From Baffinella frigidus (taxonomy: Eukaryota > Cryptophyceae > Cryptomonadales > Baffinellaceae), in the NCBI GenBank assembly GCA_026770585.1, contig MU646329.1, positions 686,633 through 696,632 of the forward strand: DNA of 10,000 nucleotides, written 5' to 3'. The notes under the pieces were generated by a model. That model had not been told where the DNA came from. It did not search any database and saw only the letters and a list, made by a program, of their open reading frames with translations. Positions 1 through 5,439 of this stretch are shown here, piece after piece. Numbering within the stretch: position 1 is the stretch's first letter; each line of letters opens with the position of its first letter. The position numbers were made by a program, and so were the translations under genes.

Positions 1-1
1 G

Positions 2-55
2 GGGGTGAGCGTGAGTTACTTTTCGTGCAAGGTGTGCTTCGAGAGGAGAATCCAG
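2..55 (+). CDS. RING-finger protein, penultimate exon (partial, runs off the left edge)
   Basis: The frame from base 2 reads GVSVSYFSCKVCFERRIQ. It carries the first zinc-binding pair, C-x2-C (CKVC, bases 26-37). The exon ends in CAG followed by GTATGC, a good donor, in phase 0. Joined to the phase-0 exon at 1314 it gives a complete C3HC4 RING with spacing C-x2-C-x11-C-x-H-x3-C-x2-C-x6-C-x2-C. RING domains of this spacing at the C-terminus are usual for E3 ubiquitin ligases of the IAP/MUL1/SPL2 kind; that is family knowledge, and the substrate is unknown. The left limit of the exon is not visible because the gene continues outside the window. The match of both halves in frame across predicted splice sites makes the call strong, although splicing itself is inferred. 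Confidence 0.8.
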
Positions 56-80
56 GTATGCACCCTCCTCAACCCTTCCG

Positions 81-163
81 TGTGGCGATACGTCTCGAGG
101 TAGTGAATTCACTGTAACATCAGTGGGTGTACCAGATTACGGCCTGGTCAAACGACCCAGACG
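81..163 (+). repeat. Dispersed repeat J, copy 1 (interrupted by A1)
   Basis: This 83-bp stretch matches 6160-6240 at roughly 90 percent by eye; both contain GTAGTGAATTCACTGTAA and CCAGATTACGGCCTGGTCAA. The copy here is interrupted at its right end by element A1, and the match resumes after A1 with ATAGCCACT (267-275). The second copy is uninterrupted at that site. Confidence 0.75.
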
Positions 164-268
164 TATCCCTTAAGTGGCCATGCCGACAAATTTGAGGGCC
201 AAGAGGTCCTAGGCAGGTCCTAAGGCCCTACGGTAGGGCGTATGCGCCTACTGGCCACTTAAGGGCTA
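164..268 (+). mobile_element. Family A MITE, copy A1
   Basis: Terminal inverted repeats CCCTTAAGTGGCCA (167-180) and TGGCCACTTAAGGG (252-265) enclose a core with GGTCCTAGGCAGGTCCTA and CCCTACGGTAGGGCG. It lies in an intron. The flanks CCCAGACG and ATAGCCACT are contiguous at 6234-6249, so the empty site is known. The duplicated target is an AT/TA dinucleotide, exact register unclear. It has no coding capacity and is probably mobilised by a TA-targeting (Tc1/mariner-type) transposase, which is inference. Confidence 0.85.
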
Positions 269-670
269 TAGCCACTTGAGCAGTCGCCGCATCGTTCCTC
301 CTGCAGAATCTGTCCACATAAAAAGGCGTAATATAGCATCATGTCCCGCTATCTTAGGCTTCCGACGCCGAAGAAAAGGGTGTATATGCTATTTTAGGCA
401 TTCAGGTGTCAGTCGGAGGCGGGATGCTTCCCGCTTTCAGCGAAGGACGGGTCCGGCGGCGTGTGAAGGGTCCTGCTACAGGGGTACCTGGCGAAGGGTG
501 ATGGTTGAACTCCAGGTTCGGCGGCGTGTGGAGGGTCTTGCCAGTAGCCTGGGGCGTGGTTGCGATGAACGCTATATTTTCCTGGTCGACTTGAGGCCGC
601 GTGGGCGGCGTCCCTCCTGCATTCCGCGCACACCGGACCAGTGCGTCTCTGTAGCGACACTCAGTGCCCA
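269..670. other. Intronic repeat-rich DNA, no recognisable gene
   Basis: The open frame from 276 to 746 is rich in R, G and C, resembles no known family and runs into element A2, so it is treated as chance. Bases 603-660 resemble 1153-1210 (both contain CACACCGGACC or CACCGGACC followed by GCGTCTCTGT), an older local duplication inside the intron. Confidence 0.5.
451..572. repeat. Imperfect 65-bp tandem duplication
   Basis: GTCCGGCGGCGTGTGAAGGG at 451 recurs as GTTCGGCGGCGTGTGGAGGG at 516, with weaker similarity continuing about 50 bp. The period is 65 bp. Confidence 0.55.
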
Positions 671-776
671 TACCCCTCAAGTGGCGGACGTGCGATTAAT
701 CGCCCTGACTCGCCCTAGGCAGGTCCTAGCTAGGGCCCTACGGTAGGGCGTAGACGCCTACTGGCCACTGAAGGGC
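671..776 (+). mobile_element. Family A MITE, copy A2 (diverged)
   Basis: Left end TACCCCTCAAGTGGCGGA and right end TGGCCACTGAAGGG, with the family core CCTAGGCAGGTCCTAG and CCCTACGGTAGGGCG. More terminal mismatches than A1, so an older copy. Confidence 0.8.
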
Positions 777-805
777 TGTGATTTATGTTTCAAGGGTATA
801 AGCCC

Positions 806-837
806 ACCGACATTTCAAACGTTTGGCATGACGTTAA
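806..837 (+). repeat. 32-bp direct repeat, copy 1
   Basis: Identical to 1069-1100 (begins ACCGACATTTCAAACG, ends GACGTTAA). Both copies lie just right of a family A element (A2 and A3), so A element and flank were duplicated together within the intron. Confidence 0.9.
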
Positions 838-861
838 CTTCTTCTTCTTCTTTCTTCTTTC
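837..861 (+). repeat. CTT microsatellite (pyrimidine tract)
   Basis: Nearly pure CTT/TTC run of about 25 bp inside the intron. It is too far from the 1313 acceptor to be its pyrimidine tract. Confidence 0.8.
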
Positions 862-984
862 GTTATTAACCTCTTAGCGTTCCTGTAAACAGGTCCTGAG
901 CCTACTGGATAGTGATCAACTTACTAACTACGCACCGTTTGCCCTCGACGGGGACCGGGCCCCCATACAGACATCCGTTAACGA

Positions 985-1063
985 ATAATCGCCCGTGGAA
1001 GCCCTAGGCAGGTTCTAGGGCCCTACGGTAGGGCGTATGAGCCTACTGGTCACTTAAGGGATA
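985..1063 (+). mobile_element. Family A MITE, copy A3 (left end eroded)
   Basis: The core CCCTAGGCAGGTTCTAGGGC and the right end TGGTCACTTAAGGGATA are clear. The left end has no recognisable TIR, only the short stretch ATAATCGCCC that A2 also has (ATTAATCGCCC). The left boundary is approximate. Confidence 0.7.
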
Positions 1064-1068
1064 CGCCT

Positions 1069-1100
1069 ACCGACATTTCAAACGTTTGGCATGACGTTAA
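1069..1100 (+). repeat. 32-bp direct repeat, copy 2
   Basis: Identical to 806-837. It is followed directly by the decoy copy of the RING exon start. Confidence 0.9.
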
Positions 1101-1101
1101 T

Positions 1102-1135
1102 GTGTGGCGGTGGGGCGCAGACGGTGCGGGTGCGG
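1102..1135 (+). pseudogene. Decoy copy of the RING exon 2 acceptor and start
   Basis: GTGGGGCGCAGACGGTGC occurs here and at 1303-1320. The copy includes the acceptor CAG and the first codons of exon 2 but loses similarity before the CGH zinc ligands. If spliced to exon 1 it would give no RING domain. It looks like a fossil of a partial exon duplication inside the intron. Confidence 0.65.
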
Positions 1136-1195
1136 TCTCGCTAGAGAGCCCGCGTTGGCGGCATCCTGACTGCCTTCCGCACACACCGGACCCGC

Positions 1196-1292
1196 GCGTC
1201 TCTGTGGCGATATTGAGTGGGTGTCTCTCTGTGGCGATATTGAGTGGGTGTCTCTGTGGCGGCACTGCGCGTGCATCTCTGCGGCGACACTG
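1196..1292 (+). repeat. 26-bp degenerate tandem repeat
   Basis: Four units begin GTCTCTGTGGCGATATTGAG, GTCTCTCTGTGGCGATATTG, GTCTCTGTGGCGGCACTG and ATCTCTGCGGCGACACTG. The first two are nearly identical and the last two diverged. A related single unit occurs near 645. It lies just upstream of the exon 2 acceptor. Confidence 0.8.
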
Positions 1293-1313
1293 AACAGATG
1301 TGGTGGGGCGCAG

Positions 1314-1433
1314 ACGGTGCTGGTGCCGTGCGGGCACGAGGCGCTCTGCCGCAAGTGCTCCCGGCGCCTCAAGACGTGCCCCATCTGCCGCAAGAAGATC
1401 GCGTCGGTCGTCGAGGCTGTCAACGTCGAGTGA
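1314..1433 (+). CDS. RING-finger protein, terminal exon
   Basis: After the acceptor GCGCAG the frame opens [15 protein letters not shown] and continues to CPICRKK, followed by an 11-residue tail and TGA at 1431-1433. It supplies zinc ligands C3, H4, C5, C6, C7 and C8; C1 and C2 are in the exon ending at base 55. The complete finger sits at the extreme C-terminus, as in IAP, MUL1 and plant SPL-type E3 ubiquitin ligases, where the domain recruits an E2 enzyme. All eight ligands are intact, so the protein is probably functional. The frame continues open upstream to 1221, but that part is tandem repeat, so the exon start is placed at the acceptor. Element A4 begins 13 bp after the stop, in the likely 3' UTR. 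The N-terminal domains are outside the window, so the specific family member cannot be named. Confidence 0.85.
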   Translation, partial: TVLVPCGHEALCRKCSRRLKTCPICRKKIASVVEAVNVE

Positions 1434-1446
1434 CCCTATCATAGCT

Positions 1447-1550
1447 ATCCCTTAAGTGACCAGCCGGTCAAAATTGACCCGCAAGAGGTCCTAGGCAGGT
1501 CCTAGGGCCCTACGTTAGGGCGTATGCGCCTACTGGCCACTTTAGGGATA
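1447..1550 (+). mobile_element. Family A MITE, copy A4
   Basis: Ends CCCTTAAGTGACCA and TGGCCACTTTAGGG flanked by AT on each side. The core is typical. It lies just downstream of the RING stop codon. Confidence 0.85.
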
Positions 1551-1586
1551 GTAGGCCTGTGCCTAGGGCCTTCCGGTGGTCCTGGC

Positions 1587-1707
1587 TACAGGGGTACCTC
1601 GCTCATAAGAAACCGCCACCCCCTAGGACCCTACAGTAGGACCATGCCTCGTGCCCTATGGTGATCCTAGGGGGGTGGCCGTTTCTTATGAGCGAGGTGC
1701 CCCTGTA
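1587..1707 (-). mobile_element. Family B MITE, copy B1
   Basis: TACAGGGGTACCTCGCTC opens it and GAGCGAGGTGCCCCTGTA closes it, 121 bp. The outer TA on each side is the target duplication. The arms continue inward (ATAAGAAACCGCC), so most of the element folds on itself. The asymmetric core is reversed relative to B4-B8. Confidence 0.9.
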
Positions 1708-1762
1708 GGGCCTTACGGTGGTCCTTGCTGGGGGGGGGGCACTTCTTGCGGCCCCTCTCGCC

Positions 1763-1801
1763 GAGATCGCGTCCGGCGTCGAGGCTGTTAATGTCGAGTA
1801 G
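1763..1801 (+). pseudogene. Second copy of the RING gene 3' end (fragment)
   Basis: The frame reads EIASGVEAVNVE then TAG, against [12 protein letters not shown] then TGA at the end of the intact RING gene. About 32 of 39 bases match. The fragment lies between elements B1 and B2 and no zinc ligands remain in frame upstream of it. It is a remnant of a duplicated RING gene of which only the tail escaped erosion. Confidence 0.6.
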
Positions 1802-1809
1802 TGCAGGGG

Positions 1810-2017
1810 TGCAGGGATACCTCGCTCATAAAAAAACGCCTGCCCCCCTAGGACCACCTTAGGGCCCTACTAGGCATGGTTCTACTGTAGGGTCGTAGGG
1901 GTGGTTGGTTTCTCATAAGAAGCCGCCTCATCATAAGACCCTACAGTAGGCCTATGCCTCGGGCCCTATGGTGATCCTAGGGGGGTGGGCGTTTCTTATG
2001 AGCGAGGAACCCCTGTA
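1810..2017. mobile_element. Chimeric pair of family B elements (B2 + B3)
   Basis: 208 bp. A family B left end (TGCAGGGATACCTCGCTC) and + core are followed by a second, - oriented core and a normal right end (AGCGAGGAACCCCTGTA). The two inner ends are missing and replaced by one shared stretch TTTCTCATAAGAAGCCGCC near 1908-1927. Confidence 0.75.
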
Positions 2018-2036
2018 GACGCATGTCTCAGTGCGT

Positions 2037-2096
2037 GCGGGGGGGGGTTGGGGGCGGGCGGGCGGGCGGGCGAGCGGGCGGGCGGGGTGGGGGCGC
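2037..2096 (+). repeat. G-rich GGGC tract with G-quadruplex potential
   Basis: Runs of G7, G5 and repeated GGGC units give many more than four G3 runs separated by one or two bases. It immediately precedes element A5. Confidence 0.7.
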
Positions 2097-2098
2097 AG

Positions 2099-2205
2099 TA
2101 TCCCTTAAGTGGCCAGCAGGCTCATACACCCTACGGTAGGGCCCTAGGACCTGCCTAGCTAGGACCTCTTGGCCGTCAAATGTGGCGGCATGGGCACTTA
2201 ATGGA
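2099..2205 (-). mobile_element. Family A MITE, copy A5
   Basis: TATCCCTTAAGTGGCCA on the left; the right end GGGCACTTAATGGAT is diverged. The core (CCCTACGGTAGGGCCCTAGG) is in reverse orientation to A1. Confidence 0.8.
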
Positions 2206-2346
2206 TGCGGTGAGGTACACTAGGACGCCTGCGCGTTGCAGTGCTTGTATTTGGAGGGTGTGATAGGAAAGTTAGGCGAGTCAAGTGCTGGGTGGTACAC
2301 TGTAAAGTTCCTAAACATGGTGCCGCGTGGAGCAACGCCAGCCGGA
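2206..2346. other. Unique DNA, nothing recognised
   Basis: No gene, repeat or element was recognised here. It ends where unit X copy 1 begins. Confidence 0.4.
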
Positions 2347-2488
2347 GCAAAAGGCGTCACCCCCCATTGACCTGACGCTGACAGGACTCGCAGCACGCGC
2401 CAGTTTCAAGATGGTGTCTGACGAGAGCGCCGCCCAGGCCTTGCAAGGCCGCCACACGTCCCGCAGCACCCCTCGAGCGCCAATCCCC

Positions 2489-2595
2489 ATCCCTTAAGTG
2501 GCGAGTAGGCTCATACGCCCTACCGTAGGGCCCTAAGACCTGCCTAGCTAGGACCTCTTGAGGGTCGATTTTGACCCCCTCGCCACTTGAGGGAT
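2489..2595 (-). mobile_element. Family A MITE, copy A6
   Basis: Ends CCCTTAAGTGGCGA and TCGCCACTTGAGGG, flanked by AT. The empty site is at 7499-7502 in copy 4 (CCAATCCTCATAGCAAGCC). A few extra bases (ATC) follow the right-hand AT here. Confidence 0.85.
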
Positions 2596-2671
2596 AGATC
2601 GCAAGCCCGGCCGCTGCTCCACGCCTGCAGCACGCCCAGGACCTTTTCCAGCAGGCGGAAGGAGGGGGGCG

Positions 2672-2797
2672 TACAGGGGTACCTCGCTCATAAGAAGCCG
2701 CACCCCCCCTAGGACCACCAGTAGGGCCCTAGCCATAGCCCTACTGTAAGGTCCTAGCTAGGGGGGGGCAATTTCTTACGAGCGAGGTGCCCCTGTA
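2672..2797 (+). mobile_element. Family B MITE, copy B4
   Basis: TACAGGGGTACCTCGCTC to GAGCGAGGTGCCCCTGTA, 126 bp. The uninterrupted site is TA at 7574-7575 in copy 4, with CCCATGGAGGAGA following in both, so TA is the duplicated target. Copy 3 has the same insertion (B10), later truncated. Confidence 0.9.
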
Positions 2798-2812
2798 CCC
2801 ATGGAGGAGATG

Positions 2813-2884
2813 GGTCGGGGCAAAGGCATCCGCGCCCGACGCGAGGAGCACAGCGCCCAGCGCGAATTTTGCGATTCCGGACAT
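2813..2884 (-). pseudogene. Signal-peptide exon copy in unit X copy 1
   Basis: On the reverse strand from the ATG at 2884 it reads MSGIAKFALGAVLLASGADA then FAP, identical in protein to copy 4. One extra base after FAP (GAGATGGG against GAGAGGG) shifts the frame relative to copy 4, and element B4 lies at the presumed splice donor. Copy 4 (7577-7661) is the better preserved version. Confidence 0.5.
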
Positions 2885-3005
2885 CTCGAGGGGGGAGGTG
2901 GCCTCTCAAAATTGACTTAAACTCCATGACTCAAAAGTTGACAACCAAGATCTCCGCCGCGGGGGGTGGTTCCGAAGTAAGGAGGATCCACGATGCGGCA
3001 GCCGC

Positions 3006-3126
3006 TACAGGGGTACCTCGCTCATAAGAAACCGCCCATCCCCTAGGACAACCATAGGGCCCTAGGCAGAGCCCTACTGTAGGGTCCTAGGGGGGGGCGG
3101 TTTCTTATGAGCGAGGTACCCCTGTA
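3006..3126 (+). mobile_element. Family B MITE, copy B5
   Basis: 121 bp, TACAGGGG to CCCCTGTA. The empty sites in copies 2 (TA at 3587-3588) and 4 (7782-7783) read GGCCGCTATTCC. Copy 3 has the same insertion (B6) with the same changed right flank GTGTTTCTCTTGCGGACGG, so the insertion predates the split of copies 1 and 3. Confidence 0.9.
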
Positions 3127-3168
3127 GTGTTTCTCTTGCGGACGGCGGCGCTGCTGGCGGCCAACCTG

Positions 3169-3407
3169 TTCTGCCGCGATCCTCTGTGGCTTGATGTGAT
3201 CCGAAAGGACGCATGGCCTTTTTACAGAACAAGTTCCGGCGTCCGCCTATGTTGGGAGCTCGAAGAACCTGAAGGACCTAAAAGACTCCGAAGACCCGCG
3301 AGGATGAACAGCCTTCCCTCAAGAAGCATGAGAGGGTCCATCAGTCGAGGCTGCACCAGGTCAGCCTTTATGAGGATACCCTTTAGCCGGTTTAAAGGAC
3401 CTGAAGG
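3169..3407 (+). mobile_element. Insert H1, coding-like dispersed element in unit X copy 1
   Basis: 239 bp absent from copy 4 at the equivalent place, bounded by ACCTG on both sides (3164-3168 and 3408-3412), a possible 5-bp target duplication. Its first part encodes LDVIRKDAWPFYRTSSGVR then LCWELEEP. The same peptide, slightly changed, is encoded at 6031-6127 on the reverse strand and in part at 4909-4985. The protein family was not recognised. It could be a fragment of a transposon gene or a captured host exon. The terminal repeats are not obvious. Confidence 0.6.
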
Positions 3408-3573
3408 ACCTGCCGCGCGCGGCAAACTTCCCCAGCGCCCAGCGCGAATTTTGCGATTCCGGACATCTCGAGGGGGAGGTGGCCTCTCAAAATTGACTTA
3501 AACTCCATGACTCAAAAGTTGACAGCCAAGATCTCCGCGGGGGGGGTTGGTTCCGAAGTAAGGAGGATCCACG

Positions 3574-3876
3574 ATGCGGCGGCCGCTATTCCATCCCTTG
3601 CTGACGGCGGCGCTGCTGGCGGCCAACCTGCCGCACGCGGCAAACTTCCCCGCGTCGCTCGTTCTCCCCTCACCCGGCATGATCGAGCCCTTCACATGCC
3701 TGGTACCGATCGCGCCGCAGAGACAAAGAGGAGTGTCCGCTCGTGGGAGAGTGTGGTGTGCGGAACATCTCGACAGCATTGAAAGTCCGAGCCATGGTGT
3801 GGCGACCTCCTTGCGGGGCAAACGGTGTCGCAAGCTCCTTGCGCAATCGTTGGAAGAATGCTGGGCTGAATCCTGA
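3574..3876 (+). CDS. Unassigned open frame in unit X copy 2
   Basis: 100 codons beginning MRRPLFHPLLTAALLAANLP, a hydrophobic N-terminus like a signal peptide, and ending in a basic, Cys-containing tail (GKRCRKLL). The same start is intact in copy 4 at 7769 and was disrupted in copies 1 and 3 by element B5/B6 within its first codons. An insertion-deletion near 3770 changes the reading frame of the tail between copies 2 and 4, and the opposite strand is open too. A real gene is therefore doubtful; it could be the 5' region of the divergent reverse-strand exon. No family was recognised. Confidence 0.2.
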   Translation: MRRPLFHPLLTAALLAANLPHAANFPASLVLPSPGMIEPFTCLVPIAPQRQRGVSARGRVWCAEHLDSIESPSHGVATSLRGKRCRKLLAQSLEECWAES

Positions 3877-3896
3877 CGGCACTGCTGCCCATTCTA

Positions 3897-4263
3897 CAGG
3901 GCTTACTCGATAACAAGGTCGCACCAAAAAAAGGGGTGTGGTGGGCGGACGTTAAATTTACATGCACATTGTTCAAATGCAATTTTTCAATTTGCACCAC
4001 GTGGTTTTTCCTGGGAAATGTTGACATTTTGTTCGACCCGAAAATGCGCCAGCTCCATTCTCCGGAAAGGCAAGCACTGCAAAAGCCAAAAAAAATCGCT
4101 GTATCCAACGTCCACAGAAAAGGTGTGTGGCGGGCGTATGTTAAATTTAACGTCATCAGCAGAAAGGGGGGGGGGGCGCGGACGTTAAATGATTAACGTG
4201 ACATTGTATTGTGTGACCTTGTGTGACCTTGTATTGTGTGACCTTGTGATCGAGTAAGCCCTG
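3897..4263 (+). mobile_element. Element C, 367-bp MITE-like transposon with TA duplication
   Basis: Inverted ends CAGGGCTTACTCGATAACAA and (reverse complement of the right end) CAGGGCTTACTCGATCACAA extend 28 bp with two mismatches. TA flanks it on both sides (3895-3896, 4264-4265). Copy 4 has the empty site CCCATTCTACCGCCAGG with TA at 8103-8104. The interior is AT-richer than the surroundings, so it came from elsewhere. An 86-codon + frame (3936-4196) and a longer - frame run through it, but neither shows transposase motifs; both include internal repeats. TIR start CAGGG and TA target resemble family B. Confidence 0.9.
3927..4200 (+). repeat. Three direct repeats inside element C
   Basis: Units of about 35 bp at 3927, 4115 and 4163: an A-rich run, GGGGTGTGGTGGGCGGACG (or a variant), then TTAAAT. 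The two on the right lie close to the right end, so they could be subterminal transposase-binding repeats. A separate run of GTGTGACCTT units occupies 4206-4249. Confidence 0.65.
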
Positions 4264-4345
4264 TACCGCCAGGCCTCAGAAGAGAACCAAATCGCCATTT
4301 GGGGGTCCCTTGATTGGTACTGGAGCCCATTGGATTATTTATCTG

Positions 4346-4502
4346 GGGTTTAGAGTTCAGGGTTTAGGGTTTAGGGTTCAGGGTTCAGGGTTTAGAGTTC
4401 AGGGTTTAGAGTTCAGGGTTGAGGGTTGAGGGTTTAGGGTTTGTTGTTTATCAGGGTTTAGTGTTTGTAGGGTTTAGGGTTTAGGGTTTAAGTTTTAGGG
4501 TT
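4346..4502 (+). repeat. Interstitial telomere-like tract 1 (TTTAGGG)n, degenerate
   Basis: About 20 units of GGGTTTA with variants (GGGTTCA, GAGTTCA, GGGTTGA). TTTAGGG is the plant-type telomere unit, also used by several algal groups. The G-rich strand runs left to right. It abuts unit X copy 3 abruptly at 4503. Degeneracy and flanks on both sides show it is not a chromosome end here. Confidence 0.85.
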
Positions 4503-4514
4503 GCGCCAATCCCC

Positions 4515-4615
4515 GTCCTTCAAGTGCCGAGGTGGTCTTACAGGACCCTCTACAGGTCCTGGGCAGGTCCTTGGTCCCTACGGTAGGGCGTGTGAGCCTA
4601 CTCTCCACGTGAGGG
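4515..4615 (+). mobile_element. Family A MITE, copy A7 (degenerate)
   Basis: Ends CCTTCAAGTGCCGA and CTCCACGTGAGGG with the family core CCCTACGGTAGGGCG. It sits at the same unit X position as A6 but in the opposite orientation. Confidence 0.75.
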
Positions 4616-4714
4616 CACGCCCGGCCGCTGCTACACGCACAGGACTTGTTCCAGCAGGCAGAGGCTGATTACTGATTACTGAATTGATCAAAGAGGTTTC
4701 GCCGCAGAGGGGCG

Positions 4715-4785
4715 TACATGGGGTACCTCGCTCATGAGAAACCGCCCCCCCCCCTACATGTAGGACCACCAGTAGGGCCCTAGCC
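4715..4785 (+). mobile_element. Family B MITE, copy B10 (left half only)
   Basis: TACATGGGGTACCTCGCTC through AGTAGGGCCCTAGCC, then an abrupt switch to unit X sequence (AATTTTGCGATTCC). It is at the same site as B4; a deletion removed its right half and the first bases beyond. Confidence 0.8.
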
Positions 4786-4904
4786 AATTTTGCGATTCCC
4801 GACATTCTCTAGGGGGAGGTGGCCTCGCAAAATTGACTTGACTTCGATACAGCAAAAGTTGACAACCAAGGCCTCCGCGGGGGAATGACAACCATGGTCT
4901 CCGC

Positions 4905-4985
4905 AGGAAGCATGGCCTTTTCGCAGAAAAAGTTCCGGTGTCCGCCTATGGTGGGAGTTAAAAGAACCTCAAGGACCTAAAGGAC
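4905..4985 (+). mobile_element. Insert H2, partial copy of H
   Basis: Encodes AWPFRRKSSGVRLWWELKEP in the same frame as H1. It lies in unit X copy 3 where copy 4 has uninterrupted CTCCGCGGCGGGGGGTGG. The host piece GACAACCA...CTCCGC is itself duplicated to its left (4860-4879 and 4887-4906). Confidence 0.6.
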
Positions 4986-5032
4986 GCGGGGGGTGGTTCC
5001 GAAGTAAGGAGGATCCACGATGCGGCGCCCGC

Positions 5033-5260
5033 TACAGGGGTACCTCGCTCATCCCTTAAGTGGCCAGGTCCCCAAATTTGCGGGCCAAGAGGTCCTAGGC
5101 AGGTCCTAGGGCCCTACGGTAGGGCGTATGCGCCTACTGGCCACTTAAGGGATAAATATAAGAAACCGCCCATCCCCTAGGACAACCACAGGGCCCAAGG
5201 CAGAGCCCTACTGTAGGGTCCTAGGGGGGGGCGGTTTCTTATGAGCGAGGTACCCCTGTA
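5033..5260 (+). mobile_element. Family B MITE, copy B6, split by A8
   Basis: Shares site and flanks with B5. The left arm stops at TACCTCGCTC, A8 follows, and the arm resumes at ATAAGAAACCGCCCATCC (5157 onward). Without the nested element its length would match the usual 121 bp. Confidence 0.9.
5051..5153 (+). mobile_element. Family A MITE, copy A8, nested inside B6
   Basis: Ends CCCTTAAGTGGCCA and TGGCCACTTAAGGG are perfect, flanked by AT. It is inserted in the left arm of B6 at CTCAT/AAGAAACC, with about 6 extra AT-rich bases on the right. This shows family A was active after this B insertion. Confidence 0.9.
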
Positions 5261-5323
5261 GTGTTTCTCTTGCGGACGGCGGCGCTGCTGCCGGCCAACC
5301 TGCCAAGCTTCCCCGCGTGGCTC

Positions 5324-5385
5324 TGTGGGGATACAACCCCGTGTAAAGTCACTCCGGCCATCCTACACGGGGTTGTATCCCCAGA
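5324..5385. repeat. Hairpin I: perfect 20-bp inverted repeat
   Basis: TGGGGATACAACCCCGTGTA (5326-5345) is the exact reverse complement of 5364-5383, with an 18-bp loop. Copies 2 and 4 of unit X lack about 62 bp here (CCCGCGTTGCTCGTTCTCC is continuous), so it is an insertion specific to copy 3. Confidence 0.85.
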
Positions 5386-5439
5386 CGATCGTTCTCCCAT
5401 TGCCCGGCATGATGGAGCCCGTCACATGCCTGGTACATG

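Larger units (their letters stand above)
56..1313 (+). other. 1.26-kb intron of the RING gene, filled with repeats
   Basis: Starts GTATGC and ends GGCGCAG, with both exon junctions in phase 0. It contains three family A elements, a 32-bp direct repeat, a CTT tract, a 26-bp tandem array and a decoy copy of the start of the following exon. Several small frames run through it, but none shows a recognisable protein. Confidence 0.7.
2347..3433 (+). repeat. Duplicated segment, unit X copy 1
   Basis: Follows copy 4 (from about 7343) from AAAAGGCGTCACC through GCCGCGCGCGGCAAACTTCC. It is interrupted by A6, B4, B5 and insert H1, none of which is present in copy 4. It ends at 3433, where it is fused to copy 2 at a different point of the unit, so the two are tandem but out of register. 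Confidence 0.85.
3434..4502 (+). repeat. Duplicated segment, unit X copy 2, ending in telomere-like repeats
   Basis: Matches copy 4 from AGCGCCCAGCGCGAATTT (7629 onward) at about 95 percent by eye, except for element C (3897-4263). It starts inside the signal-peptide exon, keeping only its first codons (ATG at 3472). It ends in a TTTAGGG tract as copy 4 does. Confidence 0.85.

Noticed and set aside
476-498. TACAGGGGTACCT as a remnant of family B
   Set aside because: Only 13 bp match; there is no right end, and it lies within a local tandem duplication that explains the stretch.
276-746. 156-codon + frame as a gene
   Set aside because: It runs from intronic repeat DNA into element A2, has an Arg/Cys-rich composition typical of chance GC-rich frames, and has no recognisable motif.
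1196-1292. CRISPR-like array
   Set aside because: The 26-bp units are contiguous without spacers, and the host is eukaryotic; it is a degenerate tandem repeat.
3936-4196. Transposase gene in element C
   Set aside because: 86 codons, internally repetitive, with no DDE or DNA-binding motif visible.
4346-4502. A real chromosome end
   Set aside because: The repeats are degenerate and followed by other sequence; the second tract likewise. They are interstitial.
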